A stretch of DNA of 64,000 nt. It comes from Leptofilum sp041748655. Lineage in GTDB: Bacteria > Chloroflexota > Anaerolineae > Promineifilales > Promineifilaceae. The position numbers were made by a program, and so were the translations under genes. Under the pieces are notes generated by a model that saw only the letters and a list, made by a program, of their open reading frames with translations, did not search any database and was not told the origin of the DNA. The stretch is from NCBI GenBank assembly GCA_041748655.1, contig JBGTCV010000143.1, forward strand, positions 124,001 through 188,000. Direction: 5' to 3'. This document shows positions 53,713 to 62,576 of the stretch, piece by piece (the first letter of the stretch is position 1; each line of letters opens with the position of its first letter).

Positions 53713-55341
53713 ATGAAGAAGAAGCATTTTCTCACCCTGTTTTTTGTTCTGTTTTTTTCCTTGATGGTAACGGCGTGTGGTGGAGCTGATGCCGAACCCA
53801 CGGCCCCCGCTGCCGAGGCGCCCGCGGATGAAGCAGTTGAAGAACCGGTGGCGCCGCCGGTGGAAGAACCAGCAGAAGAACCCACCGCCGCGCCTGCAAC
53901 CGAAGCGCCATCTGTAGATCCGGTGGCCACCCTGACCATTTGGGCCGATGACACGCGTACCCCCATTTTACTCGGGCTGGCTGATGAATTTCTGGCTGAG
54001 TACAACGTGAAACTTGTTGTGGAAGACCTGGGTGTTGTGCAGGACATTCGCTCCCAGGTAATTATTGCGGCCCCGGCTGGTGAAGGCCCCGATATTTACC
54101 TGGGCGTACACGACTGGCTGGGTGCGCTGATAGAGAGCGGTCTGGTTGCCCCCATCGACCTGGGCGGTATCCGGGACCAGTTTGTTGAGTCAACGCTGGA
54201 CGCGTTCACCTACACCGACGGTAATCTTTACGGGCTGCCTTACGCCTCGGAGAACCTTGGTTTCTTTTACAACACCGACCTGGTGTCTGAACCACCGGCC
54301 ACCTGGGATGAGGTTTTGGAAATCGGGCGCGCTTTGCAAGATGAAGGGTTGGTTGAGTACGCCACGGCCGTTTCCACCGGTCCCCTGTACAATGCCTTAC
54401 CCATTCAAACAGCCTTTGGCGGCTACATCTTTGGCCTGGATGAGAGCGGCGCGTGGAATGCCGACGATGTGGGCCTGGATAGTGAAGGTGAGATTGCCGC
54501 AGTGGCCTGGATGACAACGGCCGTTGAAGAGGGCCTGATGCCCGAAACATTCGACTACGAAACGGCCCACTCCCTGTTTGAAACCGGCCAGATTCCCTTC
54601 CTCATGGCGGGACCCTGGGCGCTGGACCGCATTCGTGCCTCTGGTGTGCCCTACGCTGTGGCCGAAAGCTTCCCCGATGACGGCGCACCGTTCCTGGGCG
54701 TGCAGGGCTTTATGATCAACCCCTTCAGCGACAACGTCTTGCTGGCGCAAGCCTTCCTGACCGAGTTTGTGGCCACAGAAGAAGTGATGCAGCTGCTGTA
54801 TGAAACGGGTTTGCGTCCTTCGGCCTATATCCCTGTTCTGGAAGCCACCGATGATCCTGACCTGAAAGCGATGGGCCTGGCCGGGGCCAACGCCATGCCC
54901 ATGCCCAATATCCCTGAAATGGGTTCCGTGTGGAGCGCCGCCGATAACGGCATCGCCCTGGCCGTGACTGGCGCACAAACCCCGGAAGAGGCCATGAGCG
55001 ATGCGGCTGAACAGGTTCGTGCCTTGATTCGAGGCGCGCTGGCAGGCATGGTGAACCTGCCCGGCAGTTACCAGGACCAGGCTGGCTGTGGCGCCCAGTG
55101 GGACCCGGCCTGCCCGGCCACCGCGTTTGAAGAAGGCGATGACGGGCTGTATACCCTGGTGGTGGATTTGCCCGCAGGGGAGTACGAGTTCAAAGTGGCC
55201 CTGGATGGCGCCTGGTCCGTAAACTACGGTTCCGACGGCGCGCAAGACGGCCCCAACTACGTCCTCAGCCTGGCCAGTGACAGCACCGTCACCTTTACCT
55301 ACGATCCGGAAACGCACCTGGTTGACATCACTACTGAATAA
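53713..55341 (+). CDS. Sugar ABC transporter binding lipoprotein with C-terminal X25 (pullulanase-type) domain
   Basis: A MalE-like (CUT1) solute-binding protein. The signal peptide ends in lipobox VTAC (Cys22), followed by a ~45-residue Pro/Ala/Glu tether. The binding domain begins ATLTIWADDTRTPILLGLADEF and includes GPDIYLGVHDWLG and AGPWALDRIRASG. From residue ~447 an extra ~95-residue domain follows (LPGSYQDQAGCGAQWDP ... LPAGEYEFKVALDGAWSVNYG), which matches the X25/pullulanase-associated beta domain. This may give extra polysaccharide binding at the membrane. GGAGG-type site (TTTGGAGGCTCC) precedes the ATG. First gene of the galactan operon. Confidence 0.92.
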   Translation: MKKKHFLTLFFVLFFSLMVTACGGADAEPTAPAAEAPADEAVEEPVAPPVEEPAEEPTAAPATEAPSVDPVATLTIWADDTRTPILLGLADEFLAEYNVKLVVEDLGVVQDIRSQVIIAAPAGEGPDIYLGVHDWLGALIESGLVAPIDLGGIRDQFVESTLDAFTYTDGNLYGLPYASENLGFFYNTDLVSEPPATWDEVLEIGRALQDEGLVEYATAVSTGPLYNALPIQTAFGGYIFGLDESGAWNADDVGLDSEGEIAAVAWMTTAVEEGLMPETFDYETAHSLFETGQIPFLMAGPWALDRIRASGVPYAVAESFPDDGAPFLGVQGFMINPFSDNVLLAQAFLTEFVATEEVMQLLYETGLRPSAYIPVLEATDDPDLKAMGLAGANAMPMPNIPEMGSVWSAADNGIALAVTGAQTPEEAMSDAAEQVRALIRGALAGMVNLPGSYQDQAGCGAQWDPACPATAFEEGDDGLYTLVVDLPAGEYEFKVALDGAWSVNYGSDGAQDGPNYVLSLASDSTVTFTYDPETHLVDITTE

Positions 55342-55357
55342 CTGAGTTAAATCCTGT

Positions 55358-55395
55358 GAAGGCCGGGAACATCCCGGCCTTCCTTTTCTCTTCCT
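55358..55395 (+). terminator. Intra-operon attenuator after the binding-protein gene
   Basis: GAAGGCCGGGA (55358-55368) pairs with TCCCGGCCTTC (55372-55382), 11 bp with a 3-nt loop, followed by a T-rich tract. It lies 17 bp after the binding-protein stop and would lower permease expression relative to the binding protein. Confidence 0.8.
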
Positions 55396-55423
55396 TCGCT
55401 TGATGAACGAATAAGGTGATACC

Positions 55424-57022
55424 GTGCCTGACAGGGTTTCTCCCCACACTCCAATAACAAAGGCGTCCTCAGCGAGGGCGTTTTCCTTATCGCGGTTTAT
55501 GCGGCTGGCGTTTTTGATTGCAGTGGACACAACGGCCGTTTGGTTCCTCATCCGAGTTATTGTCTCCGGTTATTACCCGCTAGCCGCGGCTACATTCATT
55601 GTCCTCGTTGTCGTCAACATCATCCTTCTGCACCAAAAGGCCTACCCCATGCGGTGGATGGTGGTTGGGCTTGTGCTGATGGCAATGTTTACCATCTACC
55701 CGATCCTCTTTACCATCTGGGTATCCTTTACCAACTACGGCGAAGGCCACCTCATCACCAAAGAGCAGGCGATCAGCCAGATTTTGGGTGAGAAATACCT
55801 CCCCGAAACAGGCAAGGCATACAGTTGGACGGCCTTTAAGTCCGCTGAAGCTGAGTACATACTCTGGCTGCAGGATGCCGACGGCCGTGGCTACCTGGCC
55901 ATGCCCGGTGAACCGCTTACACAGCCCCAAGCAGGGGAATCCGGCCTGGGCACGTTTGATGCGCAAGGCATCCCCGAGACAATAGAAGGCTACAACCGGC
56001 TGAACACCATCCTGGCCACGACGGATCAGAATCTGCCTGAGATCCTGTTTGGTGAGGCAGGCAGCACCATCCAGATTCGCTCGCCCAAAGAAGCGGCCGA
56101 ATTACTGCCCCTGTACGAATATGACGCCGAACGGGATGTCATGGTTGATCAGCAGACCGGAATTGTCTATCAAAATATCCGGGGCACCTTTTCTGGGCCG
56201 AACGGGGTGCGGCTCCGGCCTGGTTTTGTCGCTTCGGTTCAGCTGGCCAACTTTCGGGAGTTTTTTACCAGCCCAGCCTTGCGCGGCCCTCTGGTGCGCA
56301 TCATCATCTGGAACTTTGCCTTTGCCATTCTCAGCTTGCTTTTTAATTTTGCGCTGGGGCTGGCCATTGCCATCATGTTTAACGATCGCAGCTTTCCTTT
56401 CAAGAAGCTGATCCGTTCGCTGCTTATTATTCCCTACACAGTTCCGGCGCTGCTGACGATTTTAATTTGGCGCGGCATGTTGAACCCCGAGCTTGGTGTG
56501 ATCGACCGCGCCCTGGAAAACCTGATTGGCTGGGCGCCGCCCTGGTTCACCGACCAGTGGTGGGCTAAAGTTGCCATTCTGCTCATCAACCTCTGGCTGA
56601 GCTATCCGTACTTCATGCTCATTTGCAGCGGCGCATTGCAGTCCATTTCTGAAGATTATTATGCGGCCGCGCAGGTGGATGGGGCCAGCACCTGGCAGCA
56701 GTTCTGGCAGATTACGCTGCCGCTGCTGCTGGTGGCGGTTGGACCTCTGCTCATCGCCTCGTTGATCTTCAACTTCAACAACTTTAATTTGATTTACATC
56801 TTTAATGCCGGTGGTCCACCTATGGCGGGCACGCCCACCCCGGCCGGGCATACCGACATCCTGATCAGCTACGTGTATAACCTGGCGTTTACGGCCAGCC
56901 GTGGCGTGAATTACGGTTTTGCCGCGGCTATCACGATGGCCATCTTCTTTATCGTGGGTACCATCACCCTCTTGCAGTTCCGCTATACCAACATGTGGGA
57001 GGAGGTCAGCGAAAATGTCTAG
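55424..57022 (+). CDS. MalF-type sugar ABC transporter permease
   Basis: A 532-residue permease with three N-terminal helices (FLIRVIVSGYYPL; TFIVLVVVNIILL; MRWMVVGLVLMAMFTIYPILF), then a large external loop (about residues 100-270) as in MalF, and a C-terminal permease core with the EAA-loop region YYAAAQVDGASTWQQFWQITLPLL. The start is GTG with AAGGTG 6 nt upstream. It overlaps the MalG-type gene by 8 bp. It imports the sugars caught by the binding protein upstream. No ATPase gene is found nearby; a shared MsmX-like ATPase elsewhere is likely. Confidence 0.93.
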   Translation: MPDRVSPHTPITKASSARAFSLSRFMRLAFLIAVDTTAVWFLIRVIVSGYYPLAAATFIVLVVVNIILLHQKAYPMRWMVVGLVLMAMFTIYPILFTIWVSFTNYGEGHLITKEQAISQILGEKYLPETGKAYSWTAFKSAEAEYILWLQDADGRGYLAMPGEPLTQPQAGESGLGTFDAQGIPETIEGYNRLNTILATTDQNLPEILFGEAGSTIQIRSPKEAAELLPLYEYDAERDVMVDQQTGIVYQNIRGTFSGPNGVRLRPGFVASVQLANFREFFTSPALRGPLVRIIIWNFAFAILSLLFNFALGLAIAIMFNDRSFPFKKLIRSLLIIPYTVPALLTILIWRGMLNPELGVIDRALENLIGWAPPWFTDQWWAKVAILLINLWLSYPYFMLICSGALQSISEDYYAAAQVDGASTWQQFWQITLPLLLVAVGPLLIASLIFNFNNFNLIYIFNAGGPPMAGTPTPAGHTDILISYVYNLAFTASRGVNYGFAAAITMAIFFIVGTITLLQFRYTNMWEEVSENV

Positions 57023-57908
57023 CACTGCTCCGATACGACGCCTGCATTCGTCTATGAAGGCCCGCCGTGCTGTCAGCGTGGGCCTGCGCCTGATTGCGGC
57101 GCTTTTCCTGATTGTCTTCTCCGTATTTCCCATCCTTTGGGTTATCTCGGCCTCGTTAAACCCGACTGGTTCCCTGGCGACACAAAAACTCATCCCGGAT
57201 AATCCGGGGTTCGATAACTACCGTGTTCTGTTGACCTCTGGCGCGTTCCCTTTCTGGACGTGGTTTGGCAACTCGCTCAAGATTGCCACGATCACTTCTG
57301 TGCTTTCACTGGCCATCACCACAACAGCAGGGTATGCATTTTCCCGTTTTCGCTTCCGCGGCCGTAAAACAATGCTCAAAAGTATCTTGCTCATCCAGGT
57401 GTTCCCGGCGCTGCTGGCCATTGTCGCCGTATTCCTCATGATTTCTCAGGTGGGCAGCGTATTCCCTGGCCTTGGCCTGAACACCCACGCCAGCCTTATC
57501 CTGGTGTATCTAGGCGGTGCAATGGGCATTAACATCTGGCTGATGAAGGGCTTTCTGGATACGATTCCCCGGGACATCGACGAGTCGGCCATGGTGGATG
57601 GGGCCACCGACTGGCAAATTTTCACCCGGTTGATCCTGCCCTTGTTACGGCCGATTCTCATCGTCATCCTCATTCTTAACTACATCAGCATCTACGGCGA
57701 GTTTATCCTGGCCCGGGTGCTGCTGAAAAGCAACGACCAGTACACGCTGATGGTGGGCTTGCAGGTGTTTGCCGGGGCGCAGTTTAATCAGCGCTGGGGT
57801 GTCTTTGCCGCCGGGGCACTGATCGGCGCGCTGCCGATCATGATTATTTATTTGCTTTTGCAAGACCAGATTGTGGGCGGCTTGACGCAAGGTGCGGTGA
57901 AGGAGTAA
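57015..57908 (+). CDS. MalG-type sugar ABC transporter permease
   Basis: A 297-residue permease with six helices; the EAA loop is DIDESAMVDGATDWQIFTRLILPLL. It starts at ATG 57015 inside the end of the MalF gene, with GGAGG 9 nt upstream. The frame extends upstream only as a shadow of MalF coding sequence. It forms the transmembrane pair with the preceding protein. Confidence 0.93.
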   Translation: MSSTAPIRRLHSSMKARRAVSVGLRLIAALFLIVFSVFPILWVISASLNPTGSLATQKLIPDNPGFDNYRVLLTSGAFPFWTWFGNSLKIATITSVLSLAITTTAGYAFSRFRFRGRKTMLKSILLIQVFPALLAIVAVFLMISQVGSVFPGLGLNTHASLILVYLGGAMGINIWLMKGFLDTIPRDIDESAMVDGATDWQIFTRLILPLLRPILIVILILNYISIYGEFILARVLLKSNDQYTLMVGLQVFAGAQFNQRWGVFAAGALIGALPIMIIYLLLQDQIVGGLTQGAVKE

Positions 57909-57911
57909 CGC

Positions 57912-59771
57912 TTGGCGAAATATCCACAGATTACGCAGGCTTGTGGTGAGCTGCTCAACGTGGTTGAGCGAAGTCGAACCATTGCGCAGATTTTTTTCTT
58001 TGGGTTGCTCAGTTTAGTTGTGCTAGGCGGCTGTCGGTCTGAAGCGGAAATTGGGGGAGAGAATACGGCCGTATCATCCCCACAACCCACACTCGAACCC
58101 ACACCAGAACCCACCCCGGAACCCATGCTGGAAGTTGATGCTCCGTTTTATCTCGGCGTCGATTTGTCCTACGTGAATGAGATGGATGATTGTGGCGCGG
58201 TTTATCTGGAAAACGGAGAGCCCCGCGACGCCTTTGCCCTGTTCAGCGAGTATGGCGCCAACCTGGTGCGCGCCAGGCTGTGGCACAACCCCGCCTGGAC
58301 CGATTATAGCACCCTGGCCGATGTCACCCGCACCTTTGCCCGCGCCAAAGAGGCCGGCATGGCCACCCAGCTGTCGATTCATTACTCCGACAACTGGGCC
58401 GACCCCGGCAAGCAGCAAATCCCCGCCGCCTGGAAAGCCCTGCCTGACGCGGAACTGCCAGACGCGCTTTACCAGTATACCTACGACGTACTCAGCGAAC
58501 TCCAGGCGCAGGGGGTGATGCCCAACTTTGTCCAGGTTGGTAACGAAACCAACGCCGGGCTGGTGAAACACGTAGATGGGCTGGATTGGCCGCGAGATGC
58601 GCAGCTGTTTAACGCCGGGATTCGCGCAGTGCGCACCATTGCCGCCGAAACCAACACCACCCCCCAAATTGTGCTCCACGTGGCCCAGCCAGATAATGCG
58701 GATTGGTGGTTCCGCGAAGCCAGGCAGCATGGTGTCACCGACTTTGACGTGATTGGCCTCTCTTACTATCCCCAGTGGAGCCTGTTTTCCCCCGCTGATG
58801 TGGGGGCCCATGCCACCTACCTGCGCCAGGAATATGGTAAAGAGGTCATGATTGTAGAAACAGCTTACCCCTGGACGTTTAATGCGGTGGAGGAAACGGC
58901 CGATAATATCCTCAACCAGGGCATTCGCGGCTATGGCATTTCGATTCAGGGCCAGCGCCAGCTTCTGATTGATCTGACGCAAAGCCTCGTGAGCAATGGG
59001 GGCCTGGGCGTGGTTTATTGGGAACCGGCCTGGGTTTCTACGCAGTGCACCACTCGCTGGGGCCAGGGGTCTCACTGGGAAAATGCCACCTTCTTCGACT
59101 TTCAGAACGGCAACGAAGTACACGAAGGCATTGAGTTTCTCAGCTATCCTTACCACTTTCCAGCTGAAACGGTGGACGGCGTGATTGAGGCCAGCTATGG
59201 TGAACCGCTGCTGCAGGATGAACCAGGCGACAACTTCAAACAGTTCCAGCACCTGGATCTGCTCAATTTGTACGCGCGGGATGACAGCGAATCCCTCTAC
59301 CTGGCGGTGACTGTCGATGGGGATGTGTATGCCGAAGGGTGGGGCCAATTCATGATCTACCTGGACACCACCGAAGATGGCCGGGGAGCCGATGTTGATG
59401 TAGATAAACGGCCGATCACTGCTGCTGACCCCTACCAGCCCGAATTCCGCCTAGATCTTCGCATTATGGATCGCAAGGGCACGGCCGGTGGCAGCTTTGC
59501 GTTCTACGCCTGGAACGGCGCCGAATGGGAAAGTTTGGCTTTTCCGGGTGGGGCGGCCATCCAACCGGGTACACCATCGGTCATCGAGATTCAGCTTCCC
59601 AAGAACTTGCTGGGGAATCCGGCATTTGTCAACGTGGCCGTCACCAGCACGGGGCGAGGGCGTGCCCACACCGCCGGTGACGTGTTGGGCAGCAGCAACT
59701 CGCCAACAGATTGGGCGGAGCCGGTCATTTTGGGCGAGTTTGGTCACTACGTCCTTGGGCAACAACCCTGA
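57912..59771 (+). CDS. GH53 endo-beta-1,4-galactanase lipoprotein
   Basis: Hydrolyses beta-1,4-galactan (arabinogalactan type I). Signals: FYLGVDLSYVNEMDDCG start of the barrel, ANLVRARLWHNP, SIHYSDNWADPGKQ, acid/base E212 in VQVGNETNAG and nucleophile E316 in MIVETAYPW. The lipobox VLGGC (Cys41) puts it on the outside of the cell. A C-terminal ~170-residue beta-rich domain (LYLAVTVDGDVYAEGWGQFMIYLD) resembles CBM9/DOMON-like modules. The start is TTG at 57912 with AAGGAG 7 nt upstream; GTG 57960 is an alternative that would begin MVERSRTIAQIFFFG. It completes the operon 3 bp after MalG. Confidence 0.93.
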   Translation: MAKYPQITQACGELLNVVERSRTIAQIFFFGLLSLVVLGGCRSEAEIGGENTAVSSPQPTLEPTPEPTPEPMLEVDAPFYLGVDLSYVNEMDDCGAVYLENGEPRDAFALFSEYGANLVRARLWHNPAWTDYSTLADVTRTFARAKEAGMATQLSIHYSDNWADPGKQQIPAAWKALPDAELPDALYQYTYDVLSELQAQGVMPNFVQVGNETNAGLVKHVDGLDWPRDAQLFNAGIRAVRTIAAETNTTPQIVLHVAQPDNADWWFREARQHGVTDFDVIGLSYYPQWSLFSPADVGAHATYLRQEYGKEVMIVETAYPWTFNAVEETADNILNQGIRGYGISIQGQRQLLIDLTQSLVSNGGLGVVYWEPAWVSTQCTTRWGQGSHWENATFFDFQNGNEVHEGIEFLSYPYHFPAETVDGVIEASYGEPLLQDEPGDNFKQFQHLDLLNLYARDDSESLYLAVTVDGDVYAEGWGQFMIYLDTTEDGRGADVDVDKRPITAADPYQPEFRLDLRIMDRKGTAGGSFAFYAWNGAEWESLAFPGGAAIQPGTPSVIEIQLPKNLLGNPAFVNVAVTSTGRGRAHTAGDVLGSSNSPTDWAEPVILGEFGHYVLGQQP

Positions 59772-59814
59772 CCCACGCCTTGACGATTTTTTCGTCTCCT
59801 CGCATAAAGTAATT

Positions 59815-61068
59815 CTACAGGCTGCTCAGTAGTTTTCCGCCGAACGCTGCCGGATCGCTCTTCTCAATCTTGAGGCTCGTTGCGCCGTGCCAGGAGAGGA
59901 AGTCGTGCATAACGGCCGTAACCCCGGCAACAAGCTCGTCATCTGGCTCGATGCCTGGCTCCAGGTAGAGGGCCTTCAGATGCAGCACCCCCGATTGGCG
60001 ATCCAGTTTCGGATCAAAGCGTCCGACCAGCCGATCCTTGTGCAGGATGGGGAGGCAGAAATAGCCGTAAACACGCTGCGCCTCAGGTTTGTAGCACTCC
60101 AGCAGCTGATTGAAGCCCCACAGCTTTTGGTCCCGATTCTGGGCCCAGAACAGCGAATCGAAAGGAGCCAGAAAGGTGGTGCGCTCCGCCTTGATGTCGC
60201 CCTCCGCCGCCCGCTGCAGCAGCGGCAGATTGTCGCGATGTACCAGCCACGCCTGGTTCCCATTCAGCGACTTGCCCTGAAGCTCAACCAGCGTGCCATC
60301 TGTGATCAGCGACTTGACCAGCGAGCGGGCTGGCGTGGCCCGCATGTAAGCGTAAAAGGTTAGATGTCGTGGCTCAAAGACGCCCAGCGCCCTGGCCGCC
60401 TGTTCCAGGCAGAAGCGGCGCGCTGCATCGGGTTCAACAGGTCTGGTATCGACCCAATCCGGCAAGACGCGCTCGCGGACATCGTAGATGCGGTGGAAGT
60501 TCACCCGGTCGGTCACCATCAGATCGCCCCAGGCGAACAGCGCCTCCAGCGCCTGCTTAGAGGGTCGCCAATCGTACCACTCGCCTCGCTTGGGGCCTTT
60601 GTCCTCGAACTCCCCCACGCGCAGCCCGCCTTCGGCGCGGATGCGGGCCAAGGTTTGCTCGGCCAGCTCGCGGTTGCCGGGTTTGTTGGCCCATTCCTGA
60701 AAGCCGGGGTTGTAACTGACTTTCTGATCGGTGCGCCAGCGATGGTAGCGATAATGTTCTAGCGGGATGATGCTGGCGGCGTGCCCCCAGCCTTCGTAGA
60801 GGTGGCGCTGATCGGCCGTGTAGATCAGCTTGTGGAAATCGTCAATCTCAAACGAGCCGAAGCGCGCCCACAGGGTCACGTGATGGGCGCGGTTGACCAC
60901 ATTCAGCGTATCGATCTGTACATAGCCGAGCGCCTTCACCAGATCGGCGATTGAATCGGGGGTGGGAGTAGGTGAGGCGTTGTTGGGTGTGGTGAGATGC
61001 TGGGTGTGCAACACCATCGCTCTAAGTGCCGCGAGTGGATAGATTGTGCCAGAAGCTTTTTTTGCCAT
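59815..61068 (-). CDS. YcaQ/AlkZ-family winged-helix DNA glycosylase
   Basis: A 417-residue member of the HTH_42 group that repairs DNA crosslinks. The catalytic motif is QID in LGYVQIDTLNVVNRAHHVTLWAR, the Q-phi-D form of E. coli YcaQ rather than Q-phi-Q of AlkZ proper. It continues with WGHAASIIPLEHYRY and LFWAQNRDQKLWGF. ATG 61068 has AAAGGA 7 nt upstream; a GTG at 61086 is less likely. The gene order YcaQ, small unknown protein, AlkZ-related protein is suggestive of a repair cluster. Confidence 0.9.
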   Translation of the reverse strand: MAKKASGTIYPLAALRAMVLHTQHLTTPNNASPTPTPDSIADLVKALGYVQIDTLNVVNRAHHVTLWARFGSFEIDDFHKLIYTADQRHLYEGWGHAASIIPLEHYRYHRWRTDQKVSYNPGFQEWANKPGNRELAEQTLARIRAEGGLRVGEFEDKGPKRGEWYDWRPSKQALEALFAWGDLMVTDRVNFHRIYDVRERVLPDWVDTRPVEPDAARRFCLEQAARALGVFEPRHLTFYAYMRATPARSLVKSLITDGTLVELQGKSLNGNQAWLVHRDNLPLLQRAAEGDIKAERTTFLAPFDSLFWAQNRDQKLWGFNQLLECYKPEAQRVYGYFCLPILHKDRLVGRFDPKLDRQSGVLHLKALYLEPGIEPDDELVAGVTAVMHDFLSWHGATSLKIEKSDPAAFGGKLLSSL

Positions 61069-61092
61069 GAGCGTCCTTTCCTGCACCTCTTG

Positions 61093-61533
61093 TTATTCCT
61101 TGCGCAACTTAAGCGTGTGGACAACCTGCCTGGCAATTTCTTCTTCTAACTGCTCTTCTTCGAAATAACTGCGCCCAGGGCTGCTAAAGGCGTGCTTGGT
61201 GGCATTCGGAGCGAAAGCGATTACCAGCTGTTCCCTGTAAATGCTGGCAACCCGGCGATTGATGATCCCTTTCATTATCTTCTTTTCAGCCAGGAGTTTC
61301 CAGACGTACAGGGTGTGTGTCGGGTTGTCCCAGCCTTGAATGTAGGATACTTCCCAATCGCCGTCCTGCCATAAAATTTCCTCGGCTTGGTTGAACAGGG
61401 CTTCCACAGTCTGGCCGACGGTCTTGATCCGGGTCTCAAGTTGGGCCTCACGGGCCGCTTCTGCCTTTTTTTGCGCCTGTTCTTGTTGCCGTTGCTGGAA
61501 CTGAAGGCGTGTCACCTCATCCTTTAGGCTCAT
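61093..61533 (-). CDS. Uncharacterised 146-residue protein with coiled-coil N-terminus
   Basis: Not recognised. Residues 1-40 are Glu/Gln/Lys/Ala-rich and likely a coiled coil (LQFQQRQQEQAQKKAEAARE). The rest has alternating hydrophobic strands (DWEVSYIQGWDNPTHTLYVWKLL) and a charged C-terminal helix. It lies 24 bp upstream of the YcaQ gene on the same strand, so they are probably co-transcribed. AGGAGGGA stands before the ATG, a strong site. Confidence 0.6.
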   Translation of the reverse strand: MSLKDEVTRLQFQQRQQEQAQKKAEAAREAQLETRIKTVGQTVEALFNQAEEILWQDGDWEVSYIQGWDNPTHTLYVWKLLAEKKIMKGIINRRVASIYREQLVIAFAPNATKHAFSSPGRSYFEEEQLEEEIARQVVHTLKLRKE

Positions 61534-61741
61534 AGTTCCCTCCTGAAAAGAATAGTCAGCTGCCTCACTAAAAACAACCTGTCCATATCATAACACGAGA
61601 TAATGTCCGGCAAAACTGGCCGCATGCTTTGACTGCTATTGAGGTTAAGTTCCCGACCTCCAAGCCTAAAAGGCCAGGAAGGTGGTGCGGCGAGGACGCC
61701 GACCACATCTCACGAAGATCTTGCCGTAGTGAGGGGCACAC

Positions 61742-62290
61742 TCAATCTTCCGCAACGTGCAAATGCCAAATGTCTGGATAAAGCTCTTGAAAGGTTAACC
61801 AGGTATCTCGCTCAATGCCAGGATCGTTTGACCGAACGATATTCAGCGAAATTTGCAGATTCTTAAGCGCCGTATCAAACTGGCTTTTGGAACAGCCATG
61901 CGCGTCCATGATTTCATTGCGCAGGTCTGTCGTTTCCCACGGCTCATTGCGAATCATCTCAAAAATGTGGCCAGCCAATGAATTGAGGCTGCTGACTGGT
62001 TTGTAGGCAGCGGGAAAGTGGGTGTTGCGTAAATACGCCATCGTCATCAACACGGCAAAGCTGCCCTTGATTTTGCCGTAGAAAATCTCATCGGGGAAGG
62101 TGGCGGGCAGACGATTTTTCCAGTCCCAAACGGCGGACACTTTTGGACCCCAACCTGACTCACCTGCCAGCTTTTCCGGCAAATCGACGTGTTCCCAAAG
62201 CGAGGGCAAGCCACTTTTCTCACTCTCGAAAATGGTGCAGATTTGCAGTTCACGGATTAAATAACGGGCTTGTTCAAATGTTTTGATCAT
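61742..62290 (-). CDS. AlkZ-related protein
   Basis: A 182-residue protein resembling the AlkZ-related family: FEQARYLIRELQICTIF, GLPSLWEHV, a WDWKNRLPATFPDEIFYGKIKG segment and a helical C-terminal half with a winged-helix-like TTDLRNEIMDAHGCSKSQFDTALKNLQ. It lacks the catalytic Q motif, so a glycosylase activity is doubtful. Assignment is from recall of the family pattern and is moderate. Confidence 0.6.
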   Translation of the reverse strand: MIKTFEQARYLIRELQICTIFESEKSGLPSLWEHVDLPEKLAGESGWGPKVSAVWDWKNRLPATFPDEIFYGKIKGSFAVLMTMAYLRNTHFPAAYKPVSSLNSLAGHIFEMIRNEPWETTDLRNEIMDAHGCSKSQFDTALKNLQISLNIVRSNDPGIERDTWLTFQELYPDIWHLHVAED

Positions 62291-62302
62291 GTGTTTTATT
62301 CC

Positions 62303-62405
62303 CTCGTTCCAACGGTCTCCGTTGGAATGCCGCCTGGGACGCTCCGCGTCCTGTCGGCGCGGAGCGCCGTGGCCTTCATTCCACGCCGAGCGTGGAACGA
62401 GTTGT
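62303..62405. repeat. Four-hairpin palindromic repeat, copy C (103 bp, near-consensus)
   Basis: Consists of four successive triloop hairpins: TTCCAACGG-TCT-CCGTTGGAA, GGGACGC-TCC-GCGTCCT (one mismatch here), CGGCGC-GGA-GCGCCG and TTCCACGC-CGA-GCGTGGAA. The ends CTCGTTCC and GGAACGAG can pair with each other, so the whole could form a cruciform or structured RNA. Confidence 0.9.
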
Positions 62406-62415
62406 CTCTACCTTT

Positions 62416-62518
62416 CTCGTTCCAACGGTCTCCGTTGGAATGCTACCTGGGACGCTCTGCGTCCCGTCGGCGCGGAGCGCCGTGGCCTTCATTCCATGCA
62501 GAGCGTGGAACGAGTTGT
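62416..62518. repeat. Four-hairpin palindromic repeat, copy D (103 bp)
   Basis: Same orientation as copy C, 10 bp further on, with few substitutions. Followed by GTTGTTAACATATGCGGG and then an AACGGCCGTT-containing spacer at about 62540, as after copies E and F. Confidence 0.9.
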
Positions 62519-62576
62519 TAACATATGCGGGGGTGGTGAAACGGCCGTTTCCCATCCCACTATACAACAATTCTCA

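Noticed and set aside
61620..61730. GC-rich near-palindrome around GGTGGTGCGGCGAGG
   Set aside because: Imperfect arms and no matching copy elsewhere in the window; too weak to call a terminator or repeat.
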